From Halapricum hydrolyticum (GTDB lineage: Archaea; Halobacteriota; Halobacteria; Halobacteriales; Haloarculaceae): a stretch of 64,000 nucleotides of DNA. Each line of letters opens with the position of its first letter. Positions within the stretch are counted from its first letter, which is position 1. Under the pieces are notes generated by a model. That model saw only the letters and a program-made list of their open reading frames with translations. It made no database searches and was not told the origin of the DNA. Shown here in pieces: positions 8,060 to 19,460 of this stretch. The stretch spans positions 1 through 64,000 of the forward strand of contig NZ_JAOPKC010000015.1 in assembly GCF_025517535.1 (NCBI RefSeq), written 5' to 3'. The position numbers and the translations under genes were made by a program.

Positions 8060-8919
8060 GACGCTCCCCCCTCGAAGACGAACCGGACGGCTCGCTCCAG
8101 CGGCCCGCCGGCCAGTCCCTCGCGGCTCTCGGCAGTCAGCGAATGGACGAGCAGCCCCTCCTCGTCGGCGTCGACGGTGAGCGTCCCCGGGGTCAGGGTG
8201 ATGGCGTTGGCCAGCACCGCCCGGCCGAAGCGATCCTCGACGTCCGGCTGGAAGACAACGGTCTCGGGATCGATCGGAAGCGACGGGCTGAGGATGACCG
8301 CCGCGATAGCGACGTTGGCGCGAACGATCTCGTAGAGCAGGTACGGAAGGAACAGCGTCGCTCGCGCGATCCGGGGGAGGGTCCGCCCGACTGTCGGCTC
8401 GGTATCGAAGACGACGGGCGCGAGGGTCGCGGCGACGACGCCTGCGGCCGCAGCGCCGGTCACGAGATCGAACGGGTCGAGCGGGTCGCCCAGAAGGAGG
8501 TAGAACGCGTACGAGACGAGGAAGGTGCCGACGAACCGTCGGGTCGTCGCGCGGTGGCGAAGTCGAGGGTGGCGGGTCTGCCGGCCCGCCGGAGCGAGTT
8601 CGATCGGCGTCTCTGTGGCCTCGCGGACGGCGTCGGGCCCGAGCGTCCCGGGATCGACGAGAATCTGCTCGGCGTCGTCGGCACGGGCCCGGATCGCAGC
8701 CAGCGCGTCCGCCGTGTCGACGACCCGGACGGTCACCCCCGGAGGGACGTCGAGCCCCCCGAGTCGCCGCTCGACGGCGGCTCTCTCGTCGGGATCGACG
8801 AGAACGACGACCTCTACCGGGGTTCCGGATTCGACGACGGCGTCGCGGGCTTCCGCGAGCGCGTACTGGAGCGTTGGCTCGGCGGCGCCGGCGACGAGGA
8901 GTCGAGATGTGTCGGCCAT
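8056..8919 (-). CDS. mnhE: Mrp/Mnh antiporter subunit E with an N-terminal USP-like extension
   Basis: 287 residues from ATG 8919, chosen because a TATA-like box is centred 28 bases upstream; a longer in-frame start would lie within the promoter. Residues 1 to about 120 form a soluble alpha/beta region resembling universal-stress/nucleotide-binding folds (MADTSRLLVAGAAEPTLQYAL, VEVVVLVDP). Residues about 130-287 form the MnhE domain (FVGTFLVSYAFYLLLG, ARATLFLPYLLYEIVRANVA, NAITLTPGTLTVD). The extension roughly doubles the usual MnhE length of about 160. It is the first gene of the operon. A regulatory or nucleotide-sensing role for the N-terminal part is inference. Confidence 0.88.
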   Translation of the reverse strand: MADTSRLLVAGAAEPTLQYALAEARDAVVESGTPVEVVVLVDPDERAAVERRLGGLDVPPGVTVRVVDTADALAAIRARADDAEQILVDPGTLGPDAVREATETPIELAPAGRQTRHPRLRHRATTRRFVGTFLVSYAFYLLLGDPLDPFDLVTGAAAAGVVAATLAPVVFDTEPTVGRTLPRIARATLFLPYLLYEIVRANVAIAAVILSPSLPIDPETVVFQPDVEDRFGRAVLANAITLTPGTLTVDADEEGLLVHSLTAESREGLAGGPLERAVRFVFEGGAS

Positions 8920-8943
8920 GGAACCTCTGTACGACCCGGCAAA

Positions 8944-8950
8944 CTTATAC
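8944..8950 (-). promoter_or_regulatory. TATA box of the mnh operon
   Basis: GTATAAG on the minus strand is centred about 28 bases before the mnhE ATG. This is the spacing expected when transcription starts at or next to the start codon, the leaderless mode common in haloarchaea. Confidence 0.6.
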
Positions 8951-8993
8951 CCTCTCCCGGAACCGACCACGGCCACCAGTAGCCGTGTCCACA

Positions 8994-9001
8994 TTTATAT
9001 A
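8994..9001 (+). promoter_or_regulatory. TATA box of the 9024 gene
   Basis: TTTATATA centred about 26 bases before the ATG at 9024. It faces away from the mnh promoter about 50 bases earlier, so the two transcription units diverge from a compact intergenic region of about 104 bases. Confidence 0.65.
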
Positions 9002-9023
9002 CGAATGCGCGGCGAGTAGCCGT

Positions 9024-9398
9024 ATGGTCTCGATCGAGTCGGACGCCAGCAGGCGCGACGCCGTGACCCTCGTTTCGGTTCGGGTGTCGAACGCCCGGCG
9101 GACGCCCCAGCGCGTCACCATTCGGAGCAGGCTCGACGGGCCGGTCTGGGCGCCGCGGACGGGCGTCGTCGACGCGCCCGACTGGGACGACGGGGTCTGG
9201 ACGGGGACGATCAGGCCGGGACGGACGCGAGGGATTGGGTTCGCGAGCCCGGCAACGCTTCCCGAGGTTCCAGGCCTCGATCCGGTCGAGCTCGTGGAGG
9301 CGAAGCGAGCGCACAACGACGAATCCGACCCGGAGGAGGTCGTCGCAAAACTGGAGGGATGGGCACCGCCGACAGCACTGTTCGCCGACGAGCCATGA
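9024..9398 (+). CDS. Conserved haloarchaeal hypothetical protein next to a MinD-like ATPase
   Basis: 124 residues starting MVSIESDASRRDAVTLVSVR at ATG 9024, set by the TATA box 26 bases upstream. The first two thirds look like a beta-rich domain (VSNARRTPQRVTIRSRLDGPVW, then VWTGTIRPGRTRGIGF). The C-terminal third is a charged helix (PEEVVAKLEGW). No membrane segment or catalytic motif is visible. It overlaps the next ATPase gene by ATGA and is therefore probably co-translated with it. I recognise it only as a haloarchaeal conserved type; its role is unknown. Confidence 0.75.
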   Translation: MVSIESDASRRDAVTLVSVRVSNARRTPQRVTIRSRLDGPVWAPRTGVVDAPDWDDGVWTGTIRPGRTRGIGFASPATLPEVPGLDPVELVEAKRAHNDESDPEEVVAKLEGWAPPTALFADEP

Positions 9399-10093
9399 TC
9401 CTGGCCGTGTGTGGTGGCAAGGGCGGCGTCGGCAAATCGACGGTGTCGTTGAATCTCGCCCGCGAACTCGACGCTGTCGTCGTCGACGGTGACCTCACGA
9501 CGCCGGATCTCCCCTGGGGGCGGGGGCCGGACCTCCACGACGTGCTCGCCGGGCGTGCGTCCCCGCTCGATGCCGTCGAGCGGATCGGAACCGTCGACGT
9601 ACTCCCCTGCGGTCGGACGCTCGCCGGGGCGCGGGCCGCCGATCTGGAACGGATCACCGACGCCGTCGGTCCGCTCGATCGCCGGTACGGCCGGGTGATC
9701 GTAGACTGTCCTGCCGGCATGGGTGCAGACGTCGGCTCGCAACTGTTCAGTGCCGACGCCGCCGTCCTGGTGACCGTCCCGACGCGTGCGGGGCTGTCGA
9801 GTGCGCTCCGGACGCGCCAGCTGGCACGGGCACTCGAGACGCCAGTCGTCTCGGCCGTGCTCAACAAATCGACCGACGACGAGGTGATCGCCGACCGGCT
9901 CGAACGGGCGATCGGCGCACCGGCGGTCACGATCGAACGTCACGACGACGTCTCCCGGGCCCAGCGCACGTGGCAACCGGTTCGTGACGCCTGTCCGGAC
10001 AGTCCGGTCGTCGAGGCGTTCGAGACCGTCGCGGAGACGATAACTGACGCCGAACGGGAACTCAGAGAACGAAGTCGTCGCGCTTCTGTTTGA
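9395..10093 (+). CDS. MinD/ParA-family ATPase
   Basis: 232 residues from ATG 9395, beginning MILAVCGGKGGVGKSTVSLN. The deviant Walker A motif KGGVGKST is typical of the MinD/ParA/Mrp class. DGDLTTPDLPWG is the switch region and RVIVDCPAGMG the Walker B. It is shorter than canonical MinD (about 260) and has no obvious C-terminal amphipathic membrane-targeting helix; the tail is ERELRERSRRASV. A start 12 codons upstream is possible but lies inside the preceding gene. It may act in positioning or as an accessory ATPase; the substrate is unknown. The gene converges on carB with a 9-base gap. Confidence 0.85.
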   Translation: MILAVCGGKGGVGKSTVSLNLARELDAVVVDGDLTTPDLPWGRGPDLHDVLAGRASPLDAVERIGTVDVLPCGRTLAGARAADLERITDAVGPLDRRYGRVIVDCPAGMGADVGSQLFSADAAVLVTVPTRAGLSSALRTRQLARALETPVVSAVLNKSTDDEVIADRLERAIGAPAVTIERHDDVSRAQRTWQPVRDACPDSPVVEAFETVAETITDAERELRERSRRASV

Positions 10094-10102
10094 TCCCCGT
10101 GA

Positions 10103-13333
<3,231 letters not shown>

Positions 13334-13356
13334 TGTCCCACCGGAGTCCGCACATC

Positions 13357-13364
13357 GTAATAAG
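13357..13364 (-). promoter_or_regulatory. TATA box of carB
   Basis: CTTATTAC on the minus strand, centred about 27 bases before the carB ATG at 13333, fits a leaderless promoter. Confidence 0.55.
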
Positions 13365-13502
13365 TCCGGCGAAAGATTACGAACCTCGAAATCGAGTTTC
13401 GGAAATCGTAATGTGGGCGAGTGTCACACCGGGACGGTCCGAGTGCCGTGTGACTGGCGATCGTTGCTACAGGAACCTTATCGCGTAGCCGGTCGGAGAA
13501 GT

Positions 13503-13905
13503 GCCCACGCCGCCGACGTCGCCAACGACCTTCCCCGGAGCACGGGACTGGGACGACGCCATCTCCGAGGCCCGCTATCAGTTCGACTGGCGCGAGCAGT
13601 TCGACCTCGCGCTGGATCCCCAGCGGGCGAAAGCCTATCACGATCAGACGCTCCCCGAGGACAACTACAAGGAGGCCCGCTTCTGCTCGATGTGTGGCGT
13701 CGAGTTCTGTTCGATGCGAATCGATCAAGACGCCAGGGACGGCGACGGCGAAATGGGCGCGCTAGAGACGGGAACAGACCTCGAGAACTCGCCCGCAGCC
13801 GAGGCGAGCCGGCCGCCGGTCGGCACGCACGACGCCAGCGGCGTCCCCGAGGAGATCGAGATCGACGGCGTAACGTTCACGCCAGAGTGTCACGCCGACG
13901 ATTGA
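13503..13905 (+). pseudogene. thiC: Frameshifted 3' remnant of thiC (phosphomethylpyrimidine synthase)
   Basis: The C-terminal end of ThiC is recognisable: AHAADVANDLP in the frame starting 13503, then PGARDWDDAISEARYQFDW in the frame starting 13501. The radical-SAM-type cluster ligands FCSMCGVEFCSM and a haloarchaeal tail ending in ECHADD follow. The switch of frame falls at the CCCC run 13533-13536, where one extra C explains it. ThiC is normally over 430 residues; only about the last 130 are present, and upstream sequence up to the carB promoter shows nothing ThiC-like. A GTG at 13501 would give a 134-residue ORF in the second frame, but the loss of the barrel argues against function. This is most simply the relic of a deleted or displaced thiC gene. 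Confidence 0.75.
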
Positions 13906-14045
13906 TGCGGACTGCTGTACGTCTGTTCTGCATTGGTCGCCCGACTGCGTCCTCGTGAACGAAGGCTCGGAAGTCGAGCTCGACGAGTCTTTCGGCGGGC
14001 GGTCAGAGTGGCAAATCGCTATAGCAGTCACAATGGTAGGCTACT

Positions 14046-16559
14046 CTACGCTTCCCCGAACCGAGCCCACAGTTTCAGGATACTCGGGAGGACGAAAACC
14101 GCGACCACGAACGAACTGAGAAGTGCGAACGCGACCAGAAATCCGATCTGGCGGACGTCCGGAAACGCCGACAGCGAGAGCGTCACGAACGCCGCCACCG
14201 TGGTCACGGTACTCCCGAGGAGTGCCCCACCAGTCCCGGCTGTCGCCGACTCCAGGGCCGCCATGACGTCCGGCGTTCGCTGCAGTTCCTGTGCGAACCG
14301 TTCGCTGATGTGAATCGTGTAGTCAGTCCCGAGGCCGATCGCGAGGCTCATGAGCAACGCAGTGAGCAGTGTCAGCGGGACGTCGAACACCCACATCGCC
14401 CCGAAGACCCACGTGACGACCATTCCGATCGGAGCGACGGTCACTGCCCCCAGACTCGCGCTCGATTCCTTGAGGCGATAGAAGACCATCAACAACAGAA
14501 AGATGACGCCGAGTGCAATGAGAAGCGTCTGGATGACGTTGTCAGTGAGAATGTCTATTTCGACGAGGAAGATAACGTCCTCACCCGTCGCGGTGGCTGT
14601 CACATCCGGGCCGGCGTCAATAATACTGGCACTGTCTCGCATCGCATTCGCCGAGTCACGGAAATCAGCGTCCTGTCTGACGGGCATGATGATGCGCGCC
14701 GAGCGATATTCACCGTCGCGTCGCTCGATGACAGCTGCGGCCCGGTCCGGCGCAGCCTCGAACAACGCGTCGTACACCTCGCGGACGTTCCGGTCCGGAA
14801 CGCCGTCCCCCGTCGCATCTGCCGCCTCGAACGTCGCGGCGAAGCTCTCGTTTTCGGCTGCGGTCACACGCATCACCGTGAGGGGACTCTGGACGTCCGT
14901 CGTTCCATCCGCTCGCTGGAAGGCGACGCCGGACTCGACAAACGTCCGTTGTGCACGCGACATTCGTAGCTGCGTCTCCGCAGTGGTTACGTCCCCCTCT
15001 ATCAGGATCTGTCCGGAGGTCACACCCGGACCGGATCGCATGAAATTCTCCTGCACGTATCCCGCGTTGTTCAGGTACTCGTACTCGTCCATCCCGAATG
15101 GCTCAGGGAGATCCTGTTGCCACTGGGCCGGCTGATCGGGTTCATACGCCAGACTCGTATCGAGCGCTCCGAACGCGAGGATGCCACCGGCAGTGAGCAG
15201 GAGTGCGATGACGACGACACTCACTGCGGAGAGACGTGCCGCCGAAACGCCGGCGGTGAGAAAGCGCCGCACGCGCCCGGATCCGATACCGAGGGCCGGT
15301 TTGCGCCGATCACGGCCGAATCGCTCGGCGAGACTGTCGAGTTCGACCTTCAACGCGGGAACGATCGTCACGAACACGACGAACGCGGCGACGACACCGA
15401 GCGCAGTAGCGATGACGAGGACTCGAATGTCCGACAGCGGGCTCGTCGCGTTCGACAGGAATCCGATTGCGGTCGTCATCGTTACCAGCAAGAGCGCGAT
15501 CCCGACCCCACCGAGCGCACGCTGCATGGACGGACGGATTCCCCGGTCTCGCTCCTCGCCTGCCTCTGCGAGCGTGTGTCTCTCGCCACCAGACCGTTCC
15601 TCCCGGTACCGCATGAAGACGTGTAATCCGTAGTCGATGCTCAGCCCGATCAACAGAATGGGTGCGATGATCGAGGCGTTTCCGAACGGGACGTTCAACC
15701 AGCCAAGAAGCCCGAACATCCACACGAGCGTCAGCAGGACACCGAACATCCCAACCAGAACGTCGAGGACGTCACGATAGGCGAATGTGAGCGCAATCAG
15801 AATCAAGAGGAGCGCAATCGGACCGATGAGCAACAGCGTGTCGGTCGTTGCCTGAACCTGGAGTTCCTGCAACGCTGGACCGGTAAGCATGAAGTAGTTG
15901 TCCTCCGCCTCGCCGTCGTTGATCCGCTCAAATAACACCTGTTGGGCGTCGGCGACCGGCCCAGTGAGCTCGAACGCTTCCTGTGGTTCGCCCTCGAAGA
16001 CGAACACCATCGTCCGTGACTCTGCCGTGGCCGTCCCCCGGTCGTAGGTCCGGGGCATCAGTCCCAGTACCTGTTGCTCTTCCTCGAGGACGCGAATCAC
16101 AGTGTCACGGACCTCCGCTTCGTCGGCCTGTTCCAGCGCGTCGATTTGGGTCTGGAGATCGGCTTGCGGATCACCGGCCAGTCGAACCGCGACCCGGTTG
16201 GAAACGTCGACGACTGGAACCTGCGGATTGGCGATGTCTCTGACTGCCTCCTCATCCAGCACCGTCTGCTGGAAGCGGAGCGTTGCGAGCATCGATTCTT
16301 TCGAGAGAACGTTCCCACCCCTGTTCTGGACGTACACCGGAACCGACGTGGCGTCTTCAGTGTCCTCGCCGTAGTTCGCGTCGATGTAATCCAGTTTCTC
16401 CTGTTCGATGCTGTCGGAGGCGAATGCGTCCTCCGTCGGCCCAGGAATGGACGTTGCGCCGGTCCCGACCACCACTGTCGCCAGCAATACGACCCCGATC
16501 GTCACCTTGCTGTGGGCTGTGACGACGGAGACGAGACGGTCGATCAATGTCTGGATCAT
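14046..16559 (-). CDS. RND-superfamily (MMPL/HAE3-type) membrane exporter
   Basis: 837 residues with the duplicated RND layout. TM1 is at residues about 20-38, then a large extracellular loop to about 230, then a helix bundle. TM7 is at about 455-475, followed by a second loop and bundle. Both TM4-type motifs are present: ILLIGLSIDYGLHVFMRYRE in the first half and SLAIGLGTDYTIHISERFAQ in the second, each with the acidic residue expected for proton coupling. The size and the absence of a periplasmic partner fit archaeal MMPL/HAE3 proteins that export lipids or hydrophobic compounds. The substrate is not predictable. The gene stands alone, with its own TATA box upstream. Confidence 0.9.
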   Translation of the reverse strand: MIQTLIDRLVSVVTAHSKVTIGVVLLATVVVGTGATSIPGPTEDAFASDSIEQEKLDYIDANYGEDTEDATSVPVYVQNRGGNVLSKESMLATLRFQQTVLDEEAVRDIANPQVPVVDVSNRVAVRLAGDPQADLQTQIDALEQADEAEVRDTVIRVLEEEQQVLGLMPRTYDRGTATAESRTMVFVFEGEPQEAFELTGPVADAQQVLFERINDGEAEDNYFMLTGPALQELQVQATTDTLLLIGPIALLLILIALTFAYRDVLDVLVGMFGVLLTLVWMFGLLGWLNVPFGNASIIAPILLIGLSIDYGLHVFMRYREERSGGERHTLAEAGEERDRGIRPSMQRALGGVGIALLLVTMTTAIGFLSNATSPLSDIRVLVIATALGVVAAFVVFVTIVPALKVELDSLAERFGRDRRKPALGIGSGRVRRFLTAGVSAARLSAVSVVVIALLLTAGGILAFGALDTSLAYEPDQPAQWQQDLPEPFGMDEYEYLNNAGYVQENFMRSGPGVTSGQILIEGDVTTAETQLRMSRAQRTFVESGVAFQRADGTTDVQSPLTVMRVTAAENESFAATFEAADATGDGVPDRNVREVYDALFEAAPDRAAAVIERRDGEYRSARIIMPVRQDADFRDSANAMRDSASIIDAGPDVTATATGEDVIFLVEIDILTDNVIQTLLIALGVIFLLLMVFYRLKESSASLGAVTVAPIGMVVTWVFGAMWVFDVPLTLLTALLMSLAIGLGTDYTIHISERFAQELQRTPDVMAALESATAGTGGALLGSTVTTVAAFVTLSLSAFPDVRQIGFLVAFALLSSFVVAVFVLPSILKLWARFGEA

Positions 16560-16596
16560 CTGTCCCCCCTACTGTTATGTGTTCACAGTCAACAAA

Positions 16597-16603
16597 TATA
16601 TTG
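16597..16603 (-). promoter_or_regulatory. TATA box of the RND exporter gene
   Basis: The A/T-rich AATATAT on the minus strand lies about 41 bases before the ATG at 16559, predicting a short leader of roughly 15 bases. Confidence 0.45.
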
Positions 16604-16735
16604 GGTCTATACACCGGTTGCCGAAGGGTCAGTGACTGACACGCGCGTTATACCTTGTTGGAGCGGAGTCTCAGCGGTCTATTCGCGCGCTTCATGCGAT
16701 GACAATTCCTCAAACAGACGATTTCGTTGCGTCGT

Positions 16736-17338
16736 CTACTGTTCCTCACAGTCCATGTCCGGTGGCAAGATCGGATCTGTCTCTCCCCACGAATGAAAGT
16801 CGATGCTCCCGTTGTCGTCGTCGTGTGCGAACCGACGTGGATAGCCGGACTCGGTATCGAGGGACAGTCGCCCCTCGTCCACGTCGAACCGATAGACGTC
16901 TTGCCCGTCGATCGTCTCGCGCCCTGTCGCTCTCACGTCGCCGGACTCCTCGACGAGCCGTTCGGGTTCGAAGAACTCACCTGTCGAGGTCCCTGCCGGG
17001 ATGAAACACTGGCCCTCAACGACGATATACTCGTCCGTGCCGATCCGATAGGCTTCCATCTCGTATCCGCTGGGCGTCACCCACGACGTGTACGTGTCTC
17101 CCTCGTGGACGACCATCGTCCCGCTACCCATCGGTACGTCCAGTTCCATCACGTACGACGGCTCCCAGTCGAGTGTCTCCCGAAGCGTCGGGTATTCGGG
17201 CGATTCGTCGTCGCCCGGCGAGCTCTCGCCGTCTGATCCGCCCAGACACCCGGCTGTCAGGCCAGTACAACCGACGCATGCCAGTTGGAGAAACCTGCGT
17301 CGCCCGAGTTGCCCAGCCCGGTTCTTTTTGTCAGCCAT
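16736..17338 (-). CDS. Tat-exported lipoprotein, substrate-binding-like beta protein of unknown function
   Basis: 200 residues with a textbook haloarchaeal Tat lipoprotein signal: twin arginine in GRRRFLQLACVGC, then a lipobox TAGC at about residue 30, followed by a Gly/Ser/Asp-rich linker. The mature part (from about residue 47) is acidic and beta-rich, with WEPSYVMELDVPMGSGTMVVHEG and DVYRFDVDEGRLSLDTESG. This pattern suggests a LolA/LppX-like fold, but that is only a guess. It is expected to be anchored outside the membrane. It lies beside the RND exporter in the same orientation, so cooperation is possible but unproven. The minus-strand TATA-like AAATATAAGT is near 17371-17380. Confidence 0.8.
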   Translation of the reverse strand: MADKKNRAGQLGRRRFLQLACVGCTGLTAGCLGGSDGESSPGDDESPEYPTLRETLDWEPSYVMELDVPMGSGTMVVHEGDTYTSWVTPSGYEMEAYRIGTDEYIVVEGQCFIPAGTSTGEFFEPERLVEESGDVRATGRETIDGQDVYRFDVDEGRLSLDTESGYPRRFAHDDDNGSIDFHSWGETDPILPPDMDCEEQ

Positions 17339-17533
17339 ACCTGAGATACGAGTTGGGAAAAGATAAGTACACTTATATTTATCTCTGAGTGACTTATTAG
17401 TCGATAGTATTTCTGACCAAATGAGCAGTTAGGCAAGAGTTCCGACGGCGCGCTCGCGGTCCTCCCGGGACCGCTGTTATCTACCACTGACAATCGACAG
17501 TGGTTATTTGTTTTTCATGTGCATAGGTTACAT

Positions 17534-18031
17534 ATGACACTTGTGGTTCCGTTCGACGGCTCTGATCTCGCCGAAGCGGCGCTGATACGTGCGGCTGAGT
17601 TCGCGGTCGTCTTCGACGAGCCGATACTGGCTGTCACCGTGATACCACAAGGAAACACCAGATACGCCAGGGAGAACGGCTGGATCGGCCCGGACGAGGA
17701 GTGGGATGAAAAAGTCGTCGCGTCGCGGTTGCACGAGCGCGTCACGCGGCTCGCCCCGGGTGCCGATTTCGAGCCGAAACTCGTCGATCGCTATCCCACT
17801 GCCGGGACGATCTCGAACCGCGTGCGCAGGGTCGCAAAGGACGTGAACGCGTCGATGGTGTTCGTCGGCAGCGAGAGCGCCGGGCAGATCGTCACGTCGC
17901 TGAGCAGCGTCGGCAGTGGCATCGCGACCGACCGATCCTACGACGTGGTCATCGTTCGACACCACGACCCAGCGGAGGTCTCGAAGTTCGAGAGCCGGAC
18001 GGAACTCTCGGAAGCGGATCGATCCGCGTGA
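17534..18031 (+). CDS. Universal stress protein (UspA) family, single domain
   Basis: 165 residues from ATG 17534, beginning MTLVVPFDGSDLAEAALIRA, the standard USP strand-loop-helix opening. An ATP-binding-type glycine pattern near the C-terminus is degenerate: GSESAGQIVTSLSSVGSGIA. A start five codons upstream is possible, but a T-rich box (17501-17510) is about 28 bases from the chosen ATG. USPs bind nucleotides and modulate stress survival; the target here is unknown. It diverges from the lipoprotein gene. Confidence 0.85.
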   Translation: MTLVVPFDGSDLAEAALIRAAEFAVVFDEPILAVTVIPQGNTRYARENGWIGPDEEWDEKVVASRLHERVTRLAPGADFEPKLVDRYPTAGTISNRVRRVAKDVNASMVFVGSESAGQIVTSLSSVGSGIATDRSYDVVIVRHHDPAEVSKFESRTELSEADRSA

Positions 18032-18063
18032 TCGACATTGCCGACCGTCCACCCGTCAGACGG

Positions 18064-18738
18064 TCAATCCTTGACCGTGACGCCGCCGAAAACGGCGAAG
18101 CCAGTCACGATCAGATCGACGTCCTCGTGTTCGTGTTCCGTCCGGAGCCGGTCGTCGCTCGCCCCGCCGAAGATCGGCAGCACGTCCAGCGTGACGTTCC
18201 ATTCGCGGGGGACGATAACGTCGACGCCGCCAAAAGCGGCCGTCGCGGCGATGGTCACCGGGCGGTCTTCGAGCGTCGCGCCGCGCAGGTCGAGCGTCGC
18301 GCCGCCGAACAGCGCCGTCAGCGTTCCGCCAGTGAACAGTTTCGACGCCCGTTTTTCGGATCCGCCAAACACGCCCAGTCCGGTGACGTACGATCCATCG
18401 ACGCTCTTGACCCGCGAGCGGTACTGTCCCAACACGATCGACAGGCCGAACAGGACGATCGCGAGCGGCCACAGCTGGATGACTTCCTCGGCCGTGAGAT
18501 ACTCCAGGGCGACGAGCTGCCACGCGCTTGCGACGGCGACGACGATCACCGGCCCGACGACGTTCCGGAACCCGCTGGCGACCAGCGCGAACAACCCCAG
18601 CAGGACGAACAGCGACGGCACGTACGTCCAGAACACGCTGACGTCGGCGTATCCCGTCGTCTCCGCCAAGAGCGCGAGTCCGATCACGATCACGAGTGCT
18701 CCGAGTATCGACTGTGAAGAAATACGACGTGTTTGCAT
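18064..18738 (-). CDS. LiaF-like membrane protein with C-terminal beta domain
   Basis: 224 residues from ATG 18738 (MQTRRISSQSILGALVIVIG), selected because a TATA-like CTTATCA lies about 26 bases upstream. Four hydrophobic helices occupy residues about 10-110. A soluble domain follows with repeated GG turns (FGGSEKRASKLFTGGTLTALFGGATLD, FGGVDVIVPREWNVT, FGGASDD), typical of the LiaF/YvqF C-terminal beta helix seen in cell-envelope stress proteins. No LiaRS-like kinase is adjacent. The function is inferred only at fold level. Confidence 0.75.
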   Translation of the reverse strand: MQTRRISSQSILGALVIVIGLALLAETTGYADVSVFWTYVPSLFVLLGLFALVASGFRNVVGPVIVVAVASAWQLVALEYLTAEEVIQLWPLAIVLFGLSIVLGQYRSRVKSVDGSYVTGLGVFGGSEKRASKLFTGGTLTALFGGATLDLRGATLEDRPVTIAATAAFGGVDVIVPREWNVTLDVLPIFGGASDDRLRTEHEHEDVDLIVTGFAVFGGVTVKD

Positions 18739-18815
18739 GCTGAATAGACGGTGGCTGAGGTGATAAGTGTACCTGAGTGACAGGATAGCACGCGAAGTGG
18801 TTGCCGTTCCGGCCG

Positions 18816-19391
18816 TCACAGCAGTGCGGTCACGCCGGCAAAGCCGGCGATCGTCACGACGAGCCGGCCGACGCTGCCGACGAACGTCGCCGCGGCGAAG
18901 CGGTAGTAGTCCCGTTCGAGCACAGAGAACGCGTAGATCGAGATCGTATCGGGGAACCCGGGCACCGACAGTGCGGCGGCAAGCCCGATGTACCCGTACT
19001 CCTGGGCGAGTCGAACAGCCTTCTTTTCCGACCAGCTCACCACGTCGAATCGCGACTGTCGGACGAGCCTGATGACCGGTCCCGACCGTTTGGCTTCCTG
19101 GCCGATGTGGAACGCGAAGACGCTGCCAGCTGCCTTGCCGAGCCCGCTCGCGAGGACGATCAGCGCCAGGTTCGCTTCCGTCGGCAGTCCGAGGTTCAGG
19201 TGGCTCGCAGGGGCGAGAACGATCTCGCTGGGCAACGGGAGCACGAACGCGATCAGAAACGAGTAGATTCCGATCAGAACGAGTCCGACCGGCCCCGTCG
19301 CGGTTCTGACCGCCCCCTCGATAGCCGTGTAGAACCCCTCAATCATACCGCTATCGAGGACGGGGACCAGTTCGACGGGCACGGTGAGCAC
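18816..19391 (-). CDS. VTT/SNARE-associated (YqaA/DedA-like) membrane protein
   Basis: 191 residues if the GTG at 19391 is used (a TTTTAC-like box lies about 22 bases upstream); an ATG at 19346 is an alternative. The VTT domain is visible: FVLPLPSEIVLAPASHLNLG, a conserved Gly-rich segment ASGLGKAAGSVFAFHIG, and YGYIGLAAALSVPGFPDTISIY before the last helices. DedA/VTT proteins act as lipid scramblases or flippases in other organisms. The role here is inferred from family. Confidence 0.8.
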   Translation of the reverse strand: MLTVPVELVPVLDSGMIEGFYTAIEGAVRTATGPVGLVLIGIYSFLIAFVLPLPSEIVLAPASHLNLGLPTEANLALIVLASGLGKAAGSVFAFHIGQEAKRSGPVIRLVRQSRFDVVSWSEKKAVRLAQEYGYIGLAAALSVPGFPDTISIYAFSVLERDYYRFAAATFVGSVGRLVVTIAGFAGVTALL

Positions 19392-19460
19392 TGGGTGTGG
19401 TTGGACGTAAAACGTATCGGTTTCGGACCACCAGCGGCGGCCGGTTTCGCGGGTCTGTCG

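Noticed and set aside
9395..10093. Plasmid-type partition or replication origin suggested by the ParA-like ATPase
   Set aside because: No ParB-like gene, iterons or Orc1/Cdc6 gene nearby; the neighbours are chromosomal housekeeping genes.
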